A DNA stretch of 64,000 bases from contig CAJTMB010000006.1 of assembly GCA_910577105.1 (NCBI GenBank), positions 55,912-119,911 of the forward strand. The letters are read 5' to 3'. Position numbers and translations under genes: made by a program. A model generated the notes under the pieces. The model was not told where the DNA came from. It searched no databases and saw only the letters and a program-made list of their open reading frames with translations. Shown here one piece after another: positions 52,398 through 63,000 of this stretch (the first letter of the stretch is position 1; each line of letters begins with the position of its first letter). This DNA comes from an uncultured Lachnospiraceae bacterium. GTDB taxonomy: Bacteria; Bacillota; Clostridia; Lachnospirales; Lachnospiraceae.

Positions 52398-52889
52398 ATG
52401 AAAAATGAAATGGCGCTGGAGTTTGATGCAATATCAAACAATGAAAGTTTTGCAAGAGTAGCCGTGGCGGCTTTTGTCACACCCTTAAATCCTACAATAG
52501 AGGAACTTGCGGATATCAAAACAGCGGTCTCGGAAGCAGTTACGAATGCCATTATCCATGGATATGAAAATGTTTACGGATACGGGCGTCATGGGGAAGT
52601 CAGGCCGGTATGCTGTAAAATTCATGAGGGGAAGGTGTATCTTCGCTGTCGTATAGAAAAAGGGGTCTTATACATAGAAGTGGAGGATAAAGGAATCGGT
52701 ATAGAAAATCTGGACAAAGCAATGGAACCGCTTTTCACCACAAAGCCGGAACTGGAAAGGTCGGGGATGGGATTTGCCTTTATGGAAGCCTTTATGGATG
52801 ATTTGGAGGTGGAGAGCAAACCACTCTCGGGAACCATTGTCCGCATGAGAAAAAAATTGAAAAGCGGTGCATGGATACAGGAGGAATAG
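52398..52889 (+). CDS. spoIIAB: Anti-sigma-F factor SpoIIAB
   Basis: SpoIIAB is the GHKL-fold kinase that binds and inactivates sigma-F and phosphorylates SpoIIAA. The ATP-binding N box is AVSEAVTNAIIHGYEN and the G1 box is VEDKGIGIENL. The start at 52398 (MKNEMALEF) matches family N-termini and has GGGAAGGG upstream. An in-frame ATG at 52347 has an equally good GGAGG site and would add 17 residues, so the start is uncertain. It overlaps sigF region by none or 19 bases depending on the sigF start chosen. Confidence 0.93.
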   Translation: MKNEMALEFDAISNNESFARVAVAAFVTPLNPTIEELADIKTAVSEAVTNAIIHGYENVYGYGRHGEVRPVCCKIHEGKVYLRCRIEKGVLYIEVEDKGIGIENLDKAMEPLFTTKPELERSGMGFAFMEAFMDDLEVESKPLSGTIVRMRKKLKSGAWIQEE

Positions 52890-52897
52890 GCCGCAGA

Positions 52898-53662
52898 ATG
52901 GAAGAAATATCAGTATTAATCGAAAAATCACAGGCAGGGGATAAAGAGACAAGAGATATACTGATAGAAAGCAATCTGGGGCTGGTTCACCATATTGTAA
53001 AAAGATTTGCGGGAAGAGGATATGATACGGAAGACCTTTTCCAAATAGGGACAATCGGGCTTATCAAGGCAATTGATAAATTTGACCTGTCTTATGAAGT
53101 AAAGTTTTCCACTTATGCAGTTCCGATGATTTTAGGAGAAATCAAACGTTTTCTCAGGGATGACGGCATGATTAAGGTCAGCAGGACACTGAAAGAAAAC
53201 GGCATGAGGGTGAAAGCGGCGGCGGAAATACTGACAGGCAGGCTGGGAAGGGAACCCTATCTGCAGGAAGTGGCAAAGGAAGCAGGACTTACGGTGGAAG
53301 AAGTTTCACTGGCAATGGAGGCCGGTGCGGAAGTGGAGTCCATTTATAAATCTGTCTACCAGGCAGACGGAAGTGAAATTTATCTGGTGGACAAGGTGGC
53401 ATGCAGTGCGGGGGGAGAAGCAGGAAAAACGACGCAGGGAGGTGCGCCTGAAGACCATGAGAAAGAAGAACTGCTTAACCACCTTTTGCTTGGGCAGCTT
53501 TTGAATTCTCTGCCGGAACGGGAGAGAAACCTGATAAAAATGCGCTATTTTGAGGATAAGACGCAGTCCGAAGTCGCTTCTGTCATGGGCATCAGCCAAG
53601 TGCAGGTGAGCCGTATGGAAAAAAAGATACTGCTTCACATGCGGGGGAAGATGCTGGCGTAA
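52898..53662 (+). CDS. sigF: RNA polymerase forespore sigma factor SigF
   Basis: 254 residues from 52898. It has sigma-70 regions 2 (SNLGLVHHIVKRF, EDLFQIGTIGLIKAIDKFDLS, VKFSTYAVPMILGEIKRFLRDDG), 3 and 4 (LPERERNLIKMRYFEDKTQSEVASVMGISQVQVSR). Sigma-F is the first compartment-specific sporulation factor. The ATG at 52898 is used because AGGAGG lies 13 bases upstream; a start at 52871 would overlap spoIIAB by 19 bases. A GH25 lysozyme gene follows after 157 bases, separated by a short hairpin region. Confidence 0.96.
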   Translation: MEEISVLIEKSQAGDKETRDILIESNLGLVHHIVKRFAGRGYDTEDLFQIGTIGLIKAIDKFDLSYEVKFSTYAVPMILGEIKRFLRDDGMIKVSRTLKENGMRVKAAAEILTGRLGREPYLQEVAKEAGLTVEEVSLAMEAGAEVESIYKSVYQADGSEIYLVDKVACSAGGEAGKTTQGGAPEDHEKEELLNHLLLGQLLNSLPERERNLIKMRYFEDKTQSEVASVMGISQVQVSRMEKKILLHMRGKMLA

Positions 53663-53670
53663 GCCTGTTG

Positions 53671-53705
53671 TATTCCGGCGCCTGCCGTCATGCAAAAGCG
53701 GAATA
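53671..53705. repeat. Short hairpin resembling an arm of the long palindromes
   Basis: TATTCCG (53671-53677) pairs with CGGAATA (53699-53705). The segment CTGCCGTCATGCAAAAGCGG is close to the right-arm segment of the palindromes at 1979 and 45296 (about 20 of 24 positions). It may be a decayed half-copy. Confidence 0.4.
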
Positions 53706-53819
53706 TCTTAAGAAAATATGAAATCCAAAGGTTACCACTTCACAACAGCGTTTTTATAAAGTATAGTTATTGTTAAGAGAGTGAAGCGGAGTGCTTTTTT
53801 GTGCATATTGGAGGAGAGT

Positions 53820-54884
53820 ATGAAACGAAAGAAAAAGGAAATTTTATTTTATATAGGAAGCGTATTCGGGTGTCTTGTGGCAATGACCGTGGTAGTGGTA
53901 GCTGCCCTTTTTATCTATGATAAGGTAAAAGGAAAGCAGGAAGAAGCAGTGGATGTGGCTTCGGACAACGTTCACATCAGCTATTCCCAGGAGGAAGTGG
54001 ATTTGATGGTGGCAGAGGCGGTTGCCAGTGCACAGGACGCGGCCAGGATGGAGGTATCCGATGATATTTTGTCCCAGATTCAGACAGAACTGGAAGGCGG
54101 GAATACTGTTGTGGAAACGCTCCGTCCCTTATATCCGAACCATATTGTGGTTGTCAGCAATGGGCAGTTCCATTTTGTTCCCATCCGGGATGACTTAAAA
54201 AAACATTCCCTTTTGCAGGAGAACATACAGGTTCTGGAGTCGGGTGAGATGCAGTATGTGCAAAACGGTGAAGTGATTTCCCATAAGGGCATTGATGTAT
54301 CCCGGTATCAGGGAAATATTGACTGGAACAAGGTGGCAGCTGCGGGAGTGGAATATGCCTTTATACGTGTGGGTGTCAGGGGGTACGGACAGGAGGGCCG
54401 CATAGCCCTTGATGAAATGTTTGAGGCCAATGTGCAGGGGGCAACGGCAGCAGGCATCAAGGTAGGAGTGTACTTTTTTTCACAGGCAGTCACCGAAGAG
54501 GAGGCTCTGGAAGAAGCCAATATTGTGTTGGAAGCCATTGCCGGGTATGATATTACCTATCCCATTGTGTACGACGTTGAAAAGACCGGTGCAAAGGACG
54601 GGCGCATGAATCAGATTTCCAAGGAAGAGCGGACAAAAATGGCACAGATTTTCATAGACAGGATAAGGGAAGCAGGTTATACCCCCATGATTTACTCTAA
54701 TATGGAAATGTGGAGCGTGCTGATTGACATGGCAGCTTTTGAAGATGTGGAAAAATGGTTTGCCTACTATTCCTCGGATGTATATTTCCCTTATGAATAT
54801 GCAATCTGGCAGTATTCCGATACGGGACGTATCGATGGGATAAACGGGGATGTGGATTTGAATATCAGTTTCAAAGACTGGTAG
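53820..54884 (+). CDS. Membrane-anchored GH25 lysozyme
   Basis: 354 residues. An N-terminal transmembrane segment (about 9-32) puts the enzyme outside the membrane, followed by a helical linker of ~100 residues. The C-terminal domain is a GH25 muramidase with GIDVSRYQG (D159), YPIVYDVE (D252, E254) and the AIWQYSDTG motif; it cuts the beta-1,4 bond between N-acetylmuramic acid and N-acetylglucosamine. The start at 53820 follows GGAGGAG; an upstream ATG at 53781 is poor. It follows sigF and may work in spore cortex or engulfment remodelling, an inference from place only. Confidence 0.92.
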   Translation: MKRKKKEILFYIGSVFGCLVAMTVVVVAALFIYDKVKGKQEEAVDVASDNVHISYSQEEVDLMVAEAVASAQDAARMEVSDDILSQIQTELEGGNTVVETLRPLYPNHIVVVSNGQFHFVPIRDDLKKHSLLQENIQVLESGEMQYVQNGEVISHKGIDVSRYQGNIDWNKVAAAGVEYAFIRVGVRGYGQEGRIALDEMFEANVQGATAAGIKVGVYFFSQAVTEEEALEEANIVLEAIAGYDITYPIVYDVEKTGAKDGRMNQISKEERTKMAQIFIDRIREAGYTPMIYSNMEMWSVLIDMAAFEDVEKWFAYYSSDVYFPYEYAIWQYSDTGRIDGINGDVDLNISFKDW

Positions 54885-54977
54885 CGTGAAAAGTACTTCT
54901 AATAGCTCATGCCAGAGAGCATTTCGCTAAGAAGTACTAAGTTTCACGCCGGAAAATGCCGGAAAAACGGCATTTTC
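54884..54977. repeat. Double hairpin after the lysozyme gene, including direct-repeat copy A
   Basis: GCGTGAAA + AGTACTTCT (54884-54900) pairs with AGAAGTACT (54930-54938) and TTTCACGC (54942-54949). A second hairpin GAAAATGCCG/CGGCATTTTC follows (54952-54961 and 54968-54977). Neither has a T-run, so these are not standard terminators. The first 42 bases are repeated at 55018-55059. Confidence 0.8.
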
Positions 54978-55017
54978 ATCACGATTTGAGTGCCACGGAG
55001 TTTCAGCATGAAGGTTA

Positions 55018-55059
55018 GTGTGAAAAGTACTTCTAATAGCTCATGCCAGAGGGCATTTC
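55018..55059. repeat. Direct-repeat copy B
   Basis: Identical to 54884-54925 at 40 of 42 positions. Copy B lacks the downstream pairing arm that makes copy A a hairpin. It ends 4 bases before the -35 element of the spoVA promoter. Confidence 0.85.
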
Positions 55060-55063
55060 TTAC

Positions 55064-55093
55064 GCATAATACAGGAAACAGAGGGATACAATA
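55064..55093 (+). promoter_or_regulatory. Forespore (sigma-F/sigma-G-type) promoter of the spoVA genes
   Basis: GCATA (55064-55068), 15 bases, GGATACAATA (55084-55093) fits the GYATA -35 and GGnnAnAnTw -10 of sigma-F/G. spoVA genes are forespore-expressed under sigma-G in Bacillus. The distance to spoVAA is 62 bases. Confidence 0.65.
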
Positions 55094-55131
55094 ACAAGGC
55101 ATTCGGGTGAAACCGAAGAGCCTTGTTTTTA
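55093..55131 (+). terminator. Terminator-like hairpin at the start of the spoVA leader
   Basis: AACAAGGC (55093-55100) pairs with GCCTTGTT (55120-55127), with TTCGG/CCGAA inside and a T-run after. It lies directly after the promoter and 25 bases before spoVAA, so it may attenuate transcription or stabilise the mRNA end. Confidence 0.65.
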
Positions 55132-55155
55132 TTTGCGTAGAAAGGAATGCGGCAG

Positions 55156-55842
55156 ATGGCAGATACGATTTGTTATATCAAACTGGACAGGAATGTGGAA
55201 TCAAAGACGGAAGATGTTTTTCTGAAAGATGCGGGAAGCGTGCAGTGTGCGGACAGTACAGTGGCGGCAAAGGTAAAAAGCATCAAAATCCATAAGTTTC
55301 ATCCGGGCAGCGGCTATGCGGGGGTGGATACGGCTGGCGGAAACAAGAAAAAGAAACAGTCTTTTGAAGAAAAACGCTGTGTAATCAGTGTATTAAAAAT
55401 TATTGAGCAGATAGAAGAAGCCTGTCCCGGTGTAACAGTGGAAAGCCTTGGTGAAACGGAGGTTCTGGTGGAATGGGTGGATGTAGACAGACATAAAGGG
55501 TGGCAGCAGGCGCTGAAAATATTTCTGGTGGCAGTTATCAGTTTGTTTGGCACGGCATTTACCATTATGGCTTACCATAATGACATCGGCATTGCGGATG
55601 TTTTTGCACAGATTCACCGTATTGTCATGGGCAGCGAGCCACAGGGGGTGTCTGCGCTTGAAGTGGCTTATTCCGCTGGTCTTGCCCTGGGAATCATCCT
55701 GTTCTTCAACCATATCGGAGGAAGGCGGCTGACAAAGGACCCGACACCGATTGAAGTGGAAATGCGAAAGTATGAAACGGATGTCAACAATGCACTGGTG
55801 GATACTGCAGAAAGAGAGGGCAGGACCATAGATGTTAAATAG
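55156..55842 (+). CDS. spoVAA: Stage V sporulation protein AA
   Basis: 228 residues: a soluble N-terminal domain (about 1-110) and two transmembrane helices (about 116-136 and 165-186), as in SpoVAA. SpoVA proteins move dipicolinic acid into the forespore and out at germination. The start at 55156 follows AAAGGA by 9 bases; the ATG 9 bases earlier touches the site. It overlaps spoVAB by 11 bases. Confidence 0.93.
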   Translation: MADTICYIKLDRNVESKTEDVFLKDAGSVQCADSTVAAKVKSIKIHKFHPGSGYAGVDTAGGNKKKKQSFEEKRCVISVLKIIEQIEEACPGVTVESLGETEVLVEWVDVDRHKGWQQALKIFLVAVISLFGTAFTIMAYHNDIGIADVFAQIHRIVMGSEPQGVSALEVAYSAGLALGIILFFNHIGGRRLTKDPTPIEVEMRKYETDVNNALVDTAEREGRTIDVK

Positions 55843-56320
55843 TCTGAGATATTTGCTTCTTGTGGTGGCAGGAGGCAGTTTTGGCCTGTTGGCCGCCGCA
55901 GGCGTTTTTACCGTTTTGGTGGCGGTAGGACTGATTCCTCGTTTTGCCGGCAAGACGCATACCAGCGGACAAGTGGTTTTATATGAAGAAATGGTTATTG
56001 CGGGCACGATTATAGGAGGTCTTGCCAGTGTTTTTGAACGGTACTGCCATCTGGGAGAAATATTGGCAGGCTGGGGTGTGCCGATGCATGTGATACAGAC
56101 GGCGGGATGTATTTTTACGGTGATATTCGGCTTGTTTGCCGGAATGTTTATCGGCTGTCTGGCGCTTGCCATTGCGGAAATGTTAGACAGTATTCCCATC
56201 TTTGCAAGACGGGTCGGCTTCAGGCACGGGCTCGGTATAGCAATCACCTCCATGGCGGTAGGAAAGTTTGTCGGTTCCATGTTGTATTTTTGTTATCAGA
56301 TTCATGATGTGGTGAAGTAA
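55832..56320 (+). CDS. spoVAB: Stage V sporulation protein AB
   Basis: 162 residues with four or five transmembrane helices, matching SpoVAB (GGSFGLLAAAGVFTVLVAVGLIPRFAGKT, then YEEMVIAGTIIGG). It takes part in the dipicolinate channel of the spore inner membrane. Start coupled to spoVAA by overlap; spoVAC follows after 67 bases. Confidence 0.93.
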   Translation: MLNSLRYLLLVVAGGSFGLLAAAGVFTVLVAVGLIPRFAGKTHTSGQVVLYEEMVIAGTIIGGLASVFERYCHLGEILAGWGVPMHVIQTAGCIFTVIFGLFAGMFIGCLALAIAEMLDSIPIFARRVGFRHGLGIAITSMAVGKFVGSMLYFCYQIHDVVK

Positions 56321-56387
56321 AGACGGTATAGGAAAAGAAAAACTGCACATATTAAAGGAATAGAAAAGCTTTGAAAATGGAGGAAAG

Positions 56388-56891
56388 ATGGAATCTATGG
56401 AAGAAAAGGACGTAAAAACCAATCCGGATTTTCAAGTGGAGGAGAAAAAACAGAATTATGAGAAATATGTCAAGGAAATGACGCCCACCCACAATCTCTG
56501 GCTGCAAATGCTCAAGGCATTTGTCGTGGGCGGCCTAATCTGTCTGCTGGGACAGGGAATCCTGAATTTTTGCACGGGCACCATGAACATGGATAAAGAA
56601 ACGGCAGCGAGCTGGTGCTCCATGTCTTTAATCCTGCTCAGTGTTCTTCTGACCGGGCTCAATATTTATCCCGGCATTGTAAAATGGGGCGGTGCGGGTG
56701 CGCTGGTTCCCATAACGGGCTTTGCCAATTCCGTGGCAGCGCCGGCTATAGAGTTTAAAAAGGAAGGATGGATATTTGGCGTGGGATGCAAGATATTCAC
56801 CATAGCGGGTCCGGTAATTCTCTACGGTATATTTACAAGCTGGGTGCTGGGTCTGGGGTACTGGATACTGCAACTATTTCGGATAGTGTAA
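56388..56891 (+). CDS. spoVAC: Stage V sporulation protein AC
   Basis: 167 residues. A charged N-terminal segment is followed by the SpoVAC core (FVVGGLICLLGQGILNF, GLNIYPGIVKWGGAGALVPITGFANSVAA), four or so helices. SpoVAC forms the mechanosensitive channel for dipicolinate. GGAGG lies 5 bases before the ATG. In most sporeformers spoVAD and spoVAE follow at once; here they do not. Confidence 0.95.
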   Translation: MESMEEKDVKTNPDFQVEEKKQNYEKYVKEMTPTHNLWLQMLKAFVVGGLICLLGQGILNFCTGTMNMDKETAASWCSMSLILLSVLLTGLNIYPGIVKWGGAGALVPITGFANSVAAPAIEFKKEGWIFGVGCKIFTIAGPVILYGIFTSWVLGLGYWILQLFRIV

Positions 56892-56912
56892 AAAGCATTT
56901 CTACATGGTGAG

Positions 56913-56954
56913 CATGTCGTTTCCCGCAATTTTATATGTGCGTGAAACGACATG
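56913..56954. repeat. Strong inverted repeat between spoVAC and the Rhs-like gene
   Basis: CATGTCGTTTC (56913-56923) pairs perfectly with GAAACGACATG (56944-56954), extended by CGCA/TGCG after one mismatch. There is no T-run, so it is not a typical terminator; it could be a site left by rearrangement or an mRNA-processing hairpin. Confidence 0.7.
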
Positions 56955-57039
56955 GACAATTCTCCCGTTAGATGTAATACTGGATAGCAAAGATTTAACA
57001 GAATCAACTGCTATTTGGAAAAAGAGGGAGGATAAAACC

Positions 57040-60000
57040 ATGAAAGACAGATGGATAAAAGGGAAATGGAAACGTTTCTGCGCATTGCTGCTTGCAGCAG
57101 CGCTTCTTATGGCGGACAGGGCCTTTTTGTATGCTGCCGAGGCAGGAAGTGAACAGCCTGTTTTAGTGGGAAGGGAAGAAAGTACGCAGTCTGAAGCAGG
57201 TACACAGGATGAAGCAGGTATGAAGCCTGAGCAGGAGTATCCCGACGTCACAGATGGATGTGCGCAGAAGCCTGAAGAACCGGGGGAAAGCGTCCCGGAG
57301 GAAAAGGAAGAGGCAGTATCCGGCGGAAATGCAGGAGAGGAAGCCGGGGAAGGCGCTGACAGTGAAGAAGGGGCTTTGGAGGCGGACGATGAAACGGAAG
57401 AGACGGACGAGGCATCGGTATCCGGCGGGGATGCAGACGTTCCCGGACGGCTTCCGGAGCAGTTTTATGAAGAGGAAAAGACTGAGGATTACGGAACGCT
57501 GGTTTCCTATGACGCTTACAGCCGTACCTACCATGTGGACGGTAACCGGTATGTGACCGTCATCGGCAATGACGGCGCCACTTACATAGATGAAGACGGC
57601 AGCCTGCAGGCGGTGGACAACACCCTGATGGAGCAGGCAGCTTTGACCTACGGCATGTTTGATGCCGGGACGGAAACGAGTTATATAAACAGGGCGAACG
57701 ATTATACGGTACTTTTGCCGCAAAACCTTGGGCAGGAGGAAGGAAAGGGGATTACCATCGCAAGCGGGGATGCCCTGATTACGCTGTACCCTGCGGAGGG
57801 CAGTTTTGCAAACGGCGTCGTAAAGGATAACGCCATCCGTTACAGTAATGTGTTTCCCGGCGTGGACTATCAGTATACCGTGCTGGGCAACAGTGTCAAG
57901 GAGGATATTATCCTGCTGGAGCCTATCGGGCAGGACGGGAAAAACAGTTTTTCCTACCTGCTGGATACCTATGGGCTGGAAGGAACTATTATAAACAATA
58001 CGTTATACCTATATGAAGCGGGGACAAATCCTGAAACGGATGCTGTGTTTGTGCTGGAAGCGCCGGAAATGACGGATGGGGCGGACGAAATCAGTTTTGG
58101 GGTGAAGATGTCCATGGAGCCGGGACAAGGCGGTATGCTGCTTGTCACCGTGACAGCGGACAAGGAATGGCTTATGGCGCCGGAAAGGGTGTACCCTGTC
58201 AGGATTGACCCCACTGCCATTCAGGTAACCGGCAGCGCCATCCGCATGGCGTGCGCCGAGGAGGGAAGTCCGAACACGGTAATCGGGGACAACCAGTACC
58301 CCTATGTGGGTTATGATGACGGGATTACCTCCGGCAACTATGCCGGTTTTGGAAGCAGGCATTTAAACTGCCGCACTTATTTTGCCGTTGACTACGATTT
58401 TTCAGGGCTGGGCGCCGAGGCGGAAATTGTTTCAGCGACCTTGCAGGTGACACAGAAAACACGGTGGAGCCGGGGAAACAGTGAATTTGGGCTTTACGGC
58501 GTGGAGGAGGCGTGGGACGTAAACCGCCTGACTTGGAATAACCAGCTGGGTTACAGCCACTATTTCCTCGATGCGAAAAAGGCTGCCGCCGTAAGGGGAG
58601 AGAGCCTTTCCTTTGACGTGACAAATGAGGTGAGCGCATGGATTAACGGGACGGCGGACAACCATGGTTTTGTGATGAAGGCACAAGTGGAAGCGCCGGA
58701 CAAAGAAGCGGCAGGCGCAGGCGTCATGATGCAGTGTGAGGTATTTTACAACAATGCTTCCGCAAAGTATGCGCCTAAGCTGATTCTGTCATGGACAGGA
58801 GAAGTGACGGATTTGGACGCCCTAAGCCTGGACGACACCACGATAGACATTTACCCGGTAGTGGAGAGAAACGGAGACAAATCCACCAACACGCTTGGTA
58901 TTGTGGCCCACGGGCTTGCAAAAGCGGGGAGCACGGTAACCTACAGTCTGGTAAACGGCGCAACCGGGGAAGTGGAGGCGCAGACGAAGCTGCTTTATCC
59001 CGACTCTGCCCTCTATGCAGGGGCATACCCGTCAGCGCTTCCCTACAACAGAAGGCTCTCCAACTGGCAGAGCGAAGTTTTCGGGAACCTGGTTCCCGGA
59101 AGGGTTTACTATGTGACGGCGCAGGCCTCCAAGGATGGCGAGACAGGGGCGGAAGTGGTTTCCGACACCTTTCTGGTTTATGAGGAAGGGGCTTTTGACC
59201 TGATTCCCCGGATAGCCCTGCACTATGGCGTGGATGTAAACACCATTATGTCGGACATGCAGATGCAGGATGCCCTTACGAAAGAAGGAAACAGGATTTT
59301 TATCCGCAATCCGCAGAATACGGCTCCCTATGCAGCAGGGGAACTGTCAGATTACTGGAGGGCCATGATAGACGGATTGCTTTTAGGACGCGCTGAAAAC
59401 TGTGAGTTTGGTTTTGAACCCATAAATCTGAACACCGGCAATTTCTATATGGAGCAGACAGACGCGGAAATCCCGGATATCGGAGGCGTTTTTGCCTTTA
59501 CCAGACAATACAATTCCAAGGGGGCGGGCTTTTGCGGAAGCCTTGGGTACGGATGGAGTACGCCCTTTGACGAAAGACTGGGAGAGCTTGCGGACGGCAG
59601 CGTACTTTGGCTTTCAGGCACGGGCAGCATCGTCCTGTTTACCCGGACGGACGCCGGATACAAAGCGCCTGCGGGCTATGATTATCTGCTGGCACAGGAG
59701 GGGGACGGTTATGTCCTGACGGAGCAGGGAAGCCTTACAAAGCATCTTTTCAATTCCTATGGTATGCTGACGGGAATTGAAGATATCAGGGGAAACAGGA
59801 CGACACTTTCCTACGATATGGACTACCGGCTGAGCGCCGTCACCTCACCCTCCGGAAAGACTTATGTGGTGACGCTTGACGGGAAGAACCGCATCAGCAG
59901 TATCGGTCTGCCGGATGGCAGTCATATCAGCTATTCCTATGATGACGCCGGCAACCTGGTGACGGTGACGGATGAGGCAGGGGATACCCGTACCTTTACT

Positions 60001-63000
60001 TATGACGCCGCCCACCGGATGACGGCGTGGAGAGACGAAAACGGAACCCGGGTTGTGGAAAATGTCTATGACGAAGCAGGGCGCGTGACGAGCCAGACGG
60101 ATGCGGAGGGCGGCAGGATAACCCTTTCCTACGGGGAGCAAAGCACCACTGCCACGGATGCTGTCGGGAATATTACGGTGTATTACTATGACGACAGCTT
60201 CCGCACCACAAAAATCGAATATCCGGACGGCAGTACGGAGAGCCGCTCATACAATAAGGCGGGATATCCGGCATCCGTAACGGACAGGCAGGGCGTTACG
60301 ACCTCCTATACCTATGATGCAAAGGGAAATATCCTGACGGAAACAAGGCAGGATGGCGCTGTCAGGAAATATACCTATACAGAGGCAGGACAGATGGCGT
60401 CTGTGACGGAATTTGACGGCAGCGTGACAAAATACGCCTATGACGATAAAAACAGATTAATCAGCGTGACGGATGCGGAAGGCGGAGTGGTGCGCTACGG
60501 GTATGACGGGCAAAACCGCATAGTCTCTGTGACGGACGCCTGTGGCGGAACTGTTTCCTATACTTATGAGGGCGCCTGCATGGTAAGCCAAACGGACGCG
60601 GAGGGCAATGTTTTCCTGTTCGGCTATGACGCCATGAACCGGCTTATCCGGACAACCAATCCCTTGGGCGCCGTAAGTGAAAAGACATACAATGAAAAAG
60701 GTTTTTGTATTGCAGAGACGGATGCTGCCGGAAACAGCACAAAGTATACCTTTGATGCGGCAGGAAATGTGACTGCCATCACCGACAGGGAAGGACAGAC
60801 AAGCGTCTTTGTTTATGATGGGATGAACCGGATGCTCTCAGGCAAAGACCCGTTGGGAAATACGCTTACCTTTACCTATGATGCAAACGGTAACAAACTG
60901 ACGGAGACGGACGCGGAGGGCAATACGACTTCCTATGCCTATGACGCCATGAACCGGCTCAGGGAGGTGACGGATGCAGAAGGCGGTACAACGGTTTATG
61001 CATATGATGGGGCGGACCGTATCATAAGCGTGACGGACCGTATGGGACACACCCGCAGCAATGTTTATGATGCCGTCACGGGAAGCCTCCTTCTGGAAAC
61101 AGACGAGAGGGGAAATGAAACGGCATATGAAACAGATGTATGCGGCAGGATTACCAAAATCCTGTATGCGGACGGCAGCGCCGTTTCTTACGGGTACGAC
61201 AGGCTGGGCAGAATGGTATCCGTGACAAATCCGCTGGGCATGGTCACCCGGTTTGCTTATGATGCAAACGGAAACCTACTTCGCCTGTGGGATGATGAGA
61301 GCAGGGTATATGCCTACGAATACGACGGCACAGGCAGACTGGTAAAGGAAACGAACCCCATGGAGGGAACGGTTCTGTATGCTTATGACGGGGCAGGCAA
61401 CCTGATTTCGGTGACGGATGAACGGGGCAATGCCGTAAGCTATGGGTATGATGTGTTAAACAGGCCCGTCAGCGTGACAAACGCCCAGGGCGGCAGCATG
61501 GTTTATACCTATGACAAGGAAGACAGGGTGCTGGCTGTGACTACGCCGGAGGGCAGAAAAACCGCCTATGAGTATGACGCTGTCGGACAGTTGGCAAAAA
61601 TGCAGGACGCTGCCCAAAATACGACGACTTATACCTACGACAGAACCGGGCGGATGACCAACATAGCGGACGAAGCCGGCGTCCTTGCCGTGTATACATA
61701 CGATGAAAACGGGAATCTTTTGCGGGCAGAGGATGCTCTGGGAAACGCCCATACCTACCTGTATGACAAAGAGGGCAGGCTGCTTACCGACACCTACCCG
61801 AATGGGGAAAAGGAAAGCTACGCTTACCTGGCGACAGGGGAAATGTCCGGCTATACGGACCGCTATGGCGTAAAGACAACGTATGAGTATGACTCCATGG
61901 GCCGCGTGACAAAAGTTTCGGATACGGCAGGCAACAGGATGACTTATACCTATGACGCCGCCGGAAATATCACGGTACAGACCGATGTGCTGGGCAGAAG
62001 CATTTCCTGCGAATATGATGCTTTTGGCCGCGTCAGCGCCATCACGGATGTGGACGGGGCAAAAACGCTTTATGATTACGACGCTTTGGACCGTCTTGTT
62101 TTGGTGTGCAATCCTGCCCAAAACACAACTTCTTATGCCTATGATGCGGCGGGCAATCTGATTGGACAGACGCTGCCCGGAGAGGCATCCGGCACATTTG
62201 CCTATGACGCTTTAAACAGGCTTGTCACCAAAACAGGACCGGAAGGGGCAGTTACCGCTTTTTCTTATGACAAAGACGGAAATCTGACGGCACGGACAGA
62301 CGGAAACGGTGTGCAGACCGCATACCTGTATGACGCCATGGGGCGTATCAGCGCCTATACGGATGGAAACGGCGGACAGACAACATATGCCTATGACATG
62401 CGGGGCAACCTGATTTCAGTCACCAGCCCGGAGGGCATTACAGAGCATTATGGCTACGATGCGGTGGGAAATATCCTTGCAGTGACGGATGGAGCGGGAG
62501 AAACATGGCAGTATGAATATGACGCGCTTTACCGAATGACAAAACAGATATCGCCTTTGGGCGCGGAAGAAAGCTACGCATATGACAGGCATGACGTGGT
62601 GACAGGCGTCACGGATGCGCTGGGAGCTGTCACTGCCTACGAAACAGACGCAAATGGGCAGGTGGTAAAAAAGATACTGCCCAATGGCGGCATATATTCT
62701 TACGCTTATGACGGCGCACACAGGCTTGTGGGCATTACCACGCCCTTAGGTTATGAAACCTCTTTTACTTACAGCTCCGGGGACGACATTATAAAGCAGG
62801 AGGACAGCCTTGGCAGGAGTACCCTGTACGAGTATGATATTTTACACAATCCGGTGAAAATAACAGATGCTGAGGGCGGCATCACCACTTACGGCTATGA
62901 TGAGAGAAGCAACCGCACTGCCATGACCAATGCGCTGGGAAATACCTTTTCCTTTGCGTATGACAAGGCGGACAGGATGATTACCGTGACAGACCCGGAG

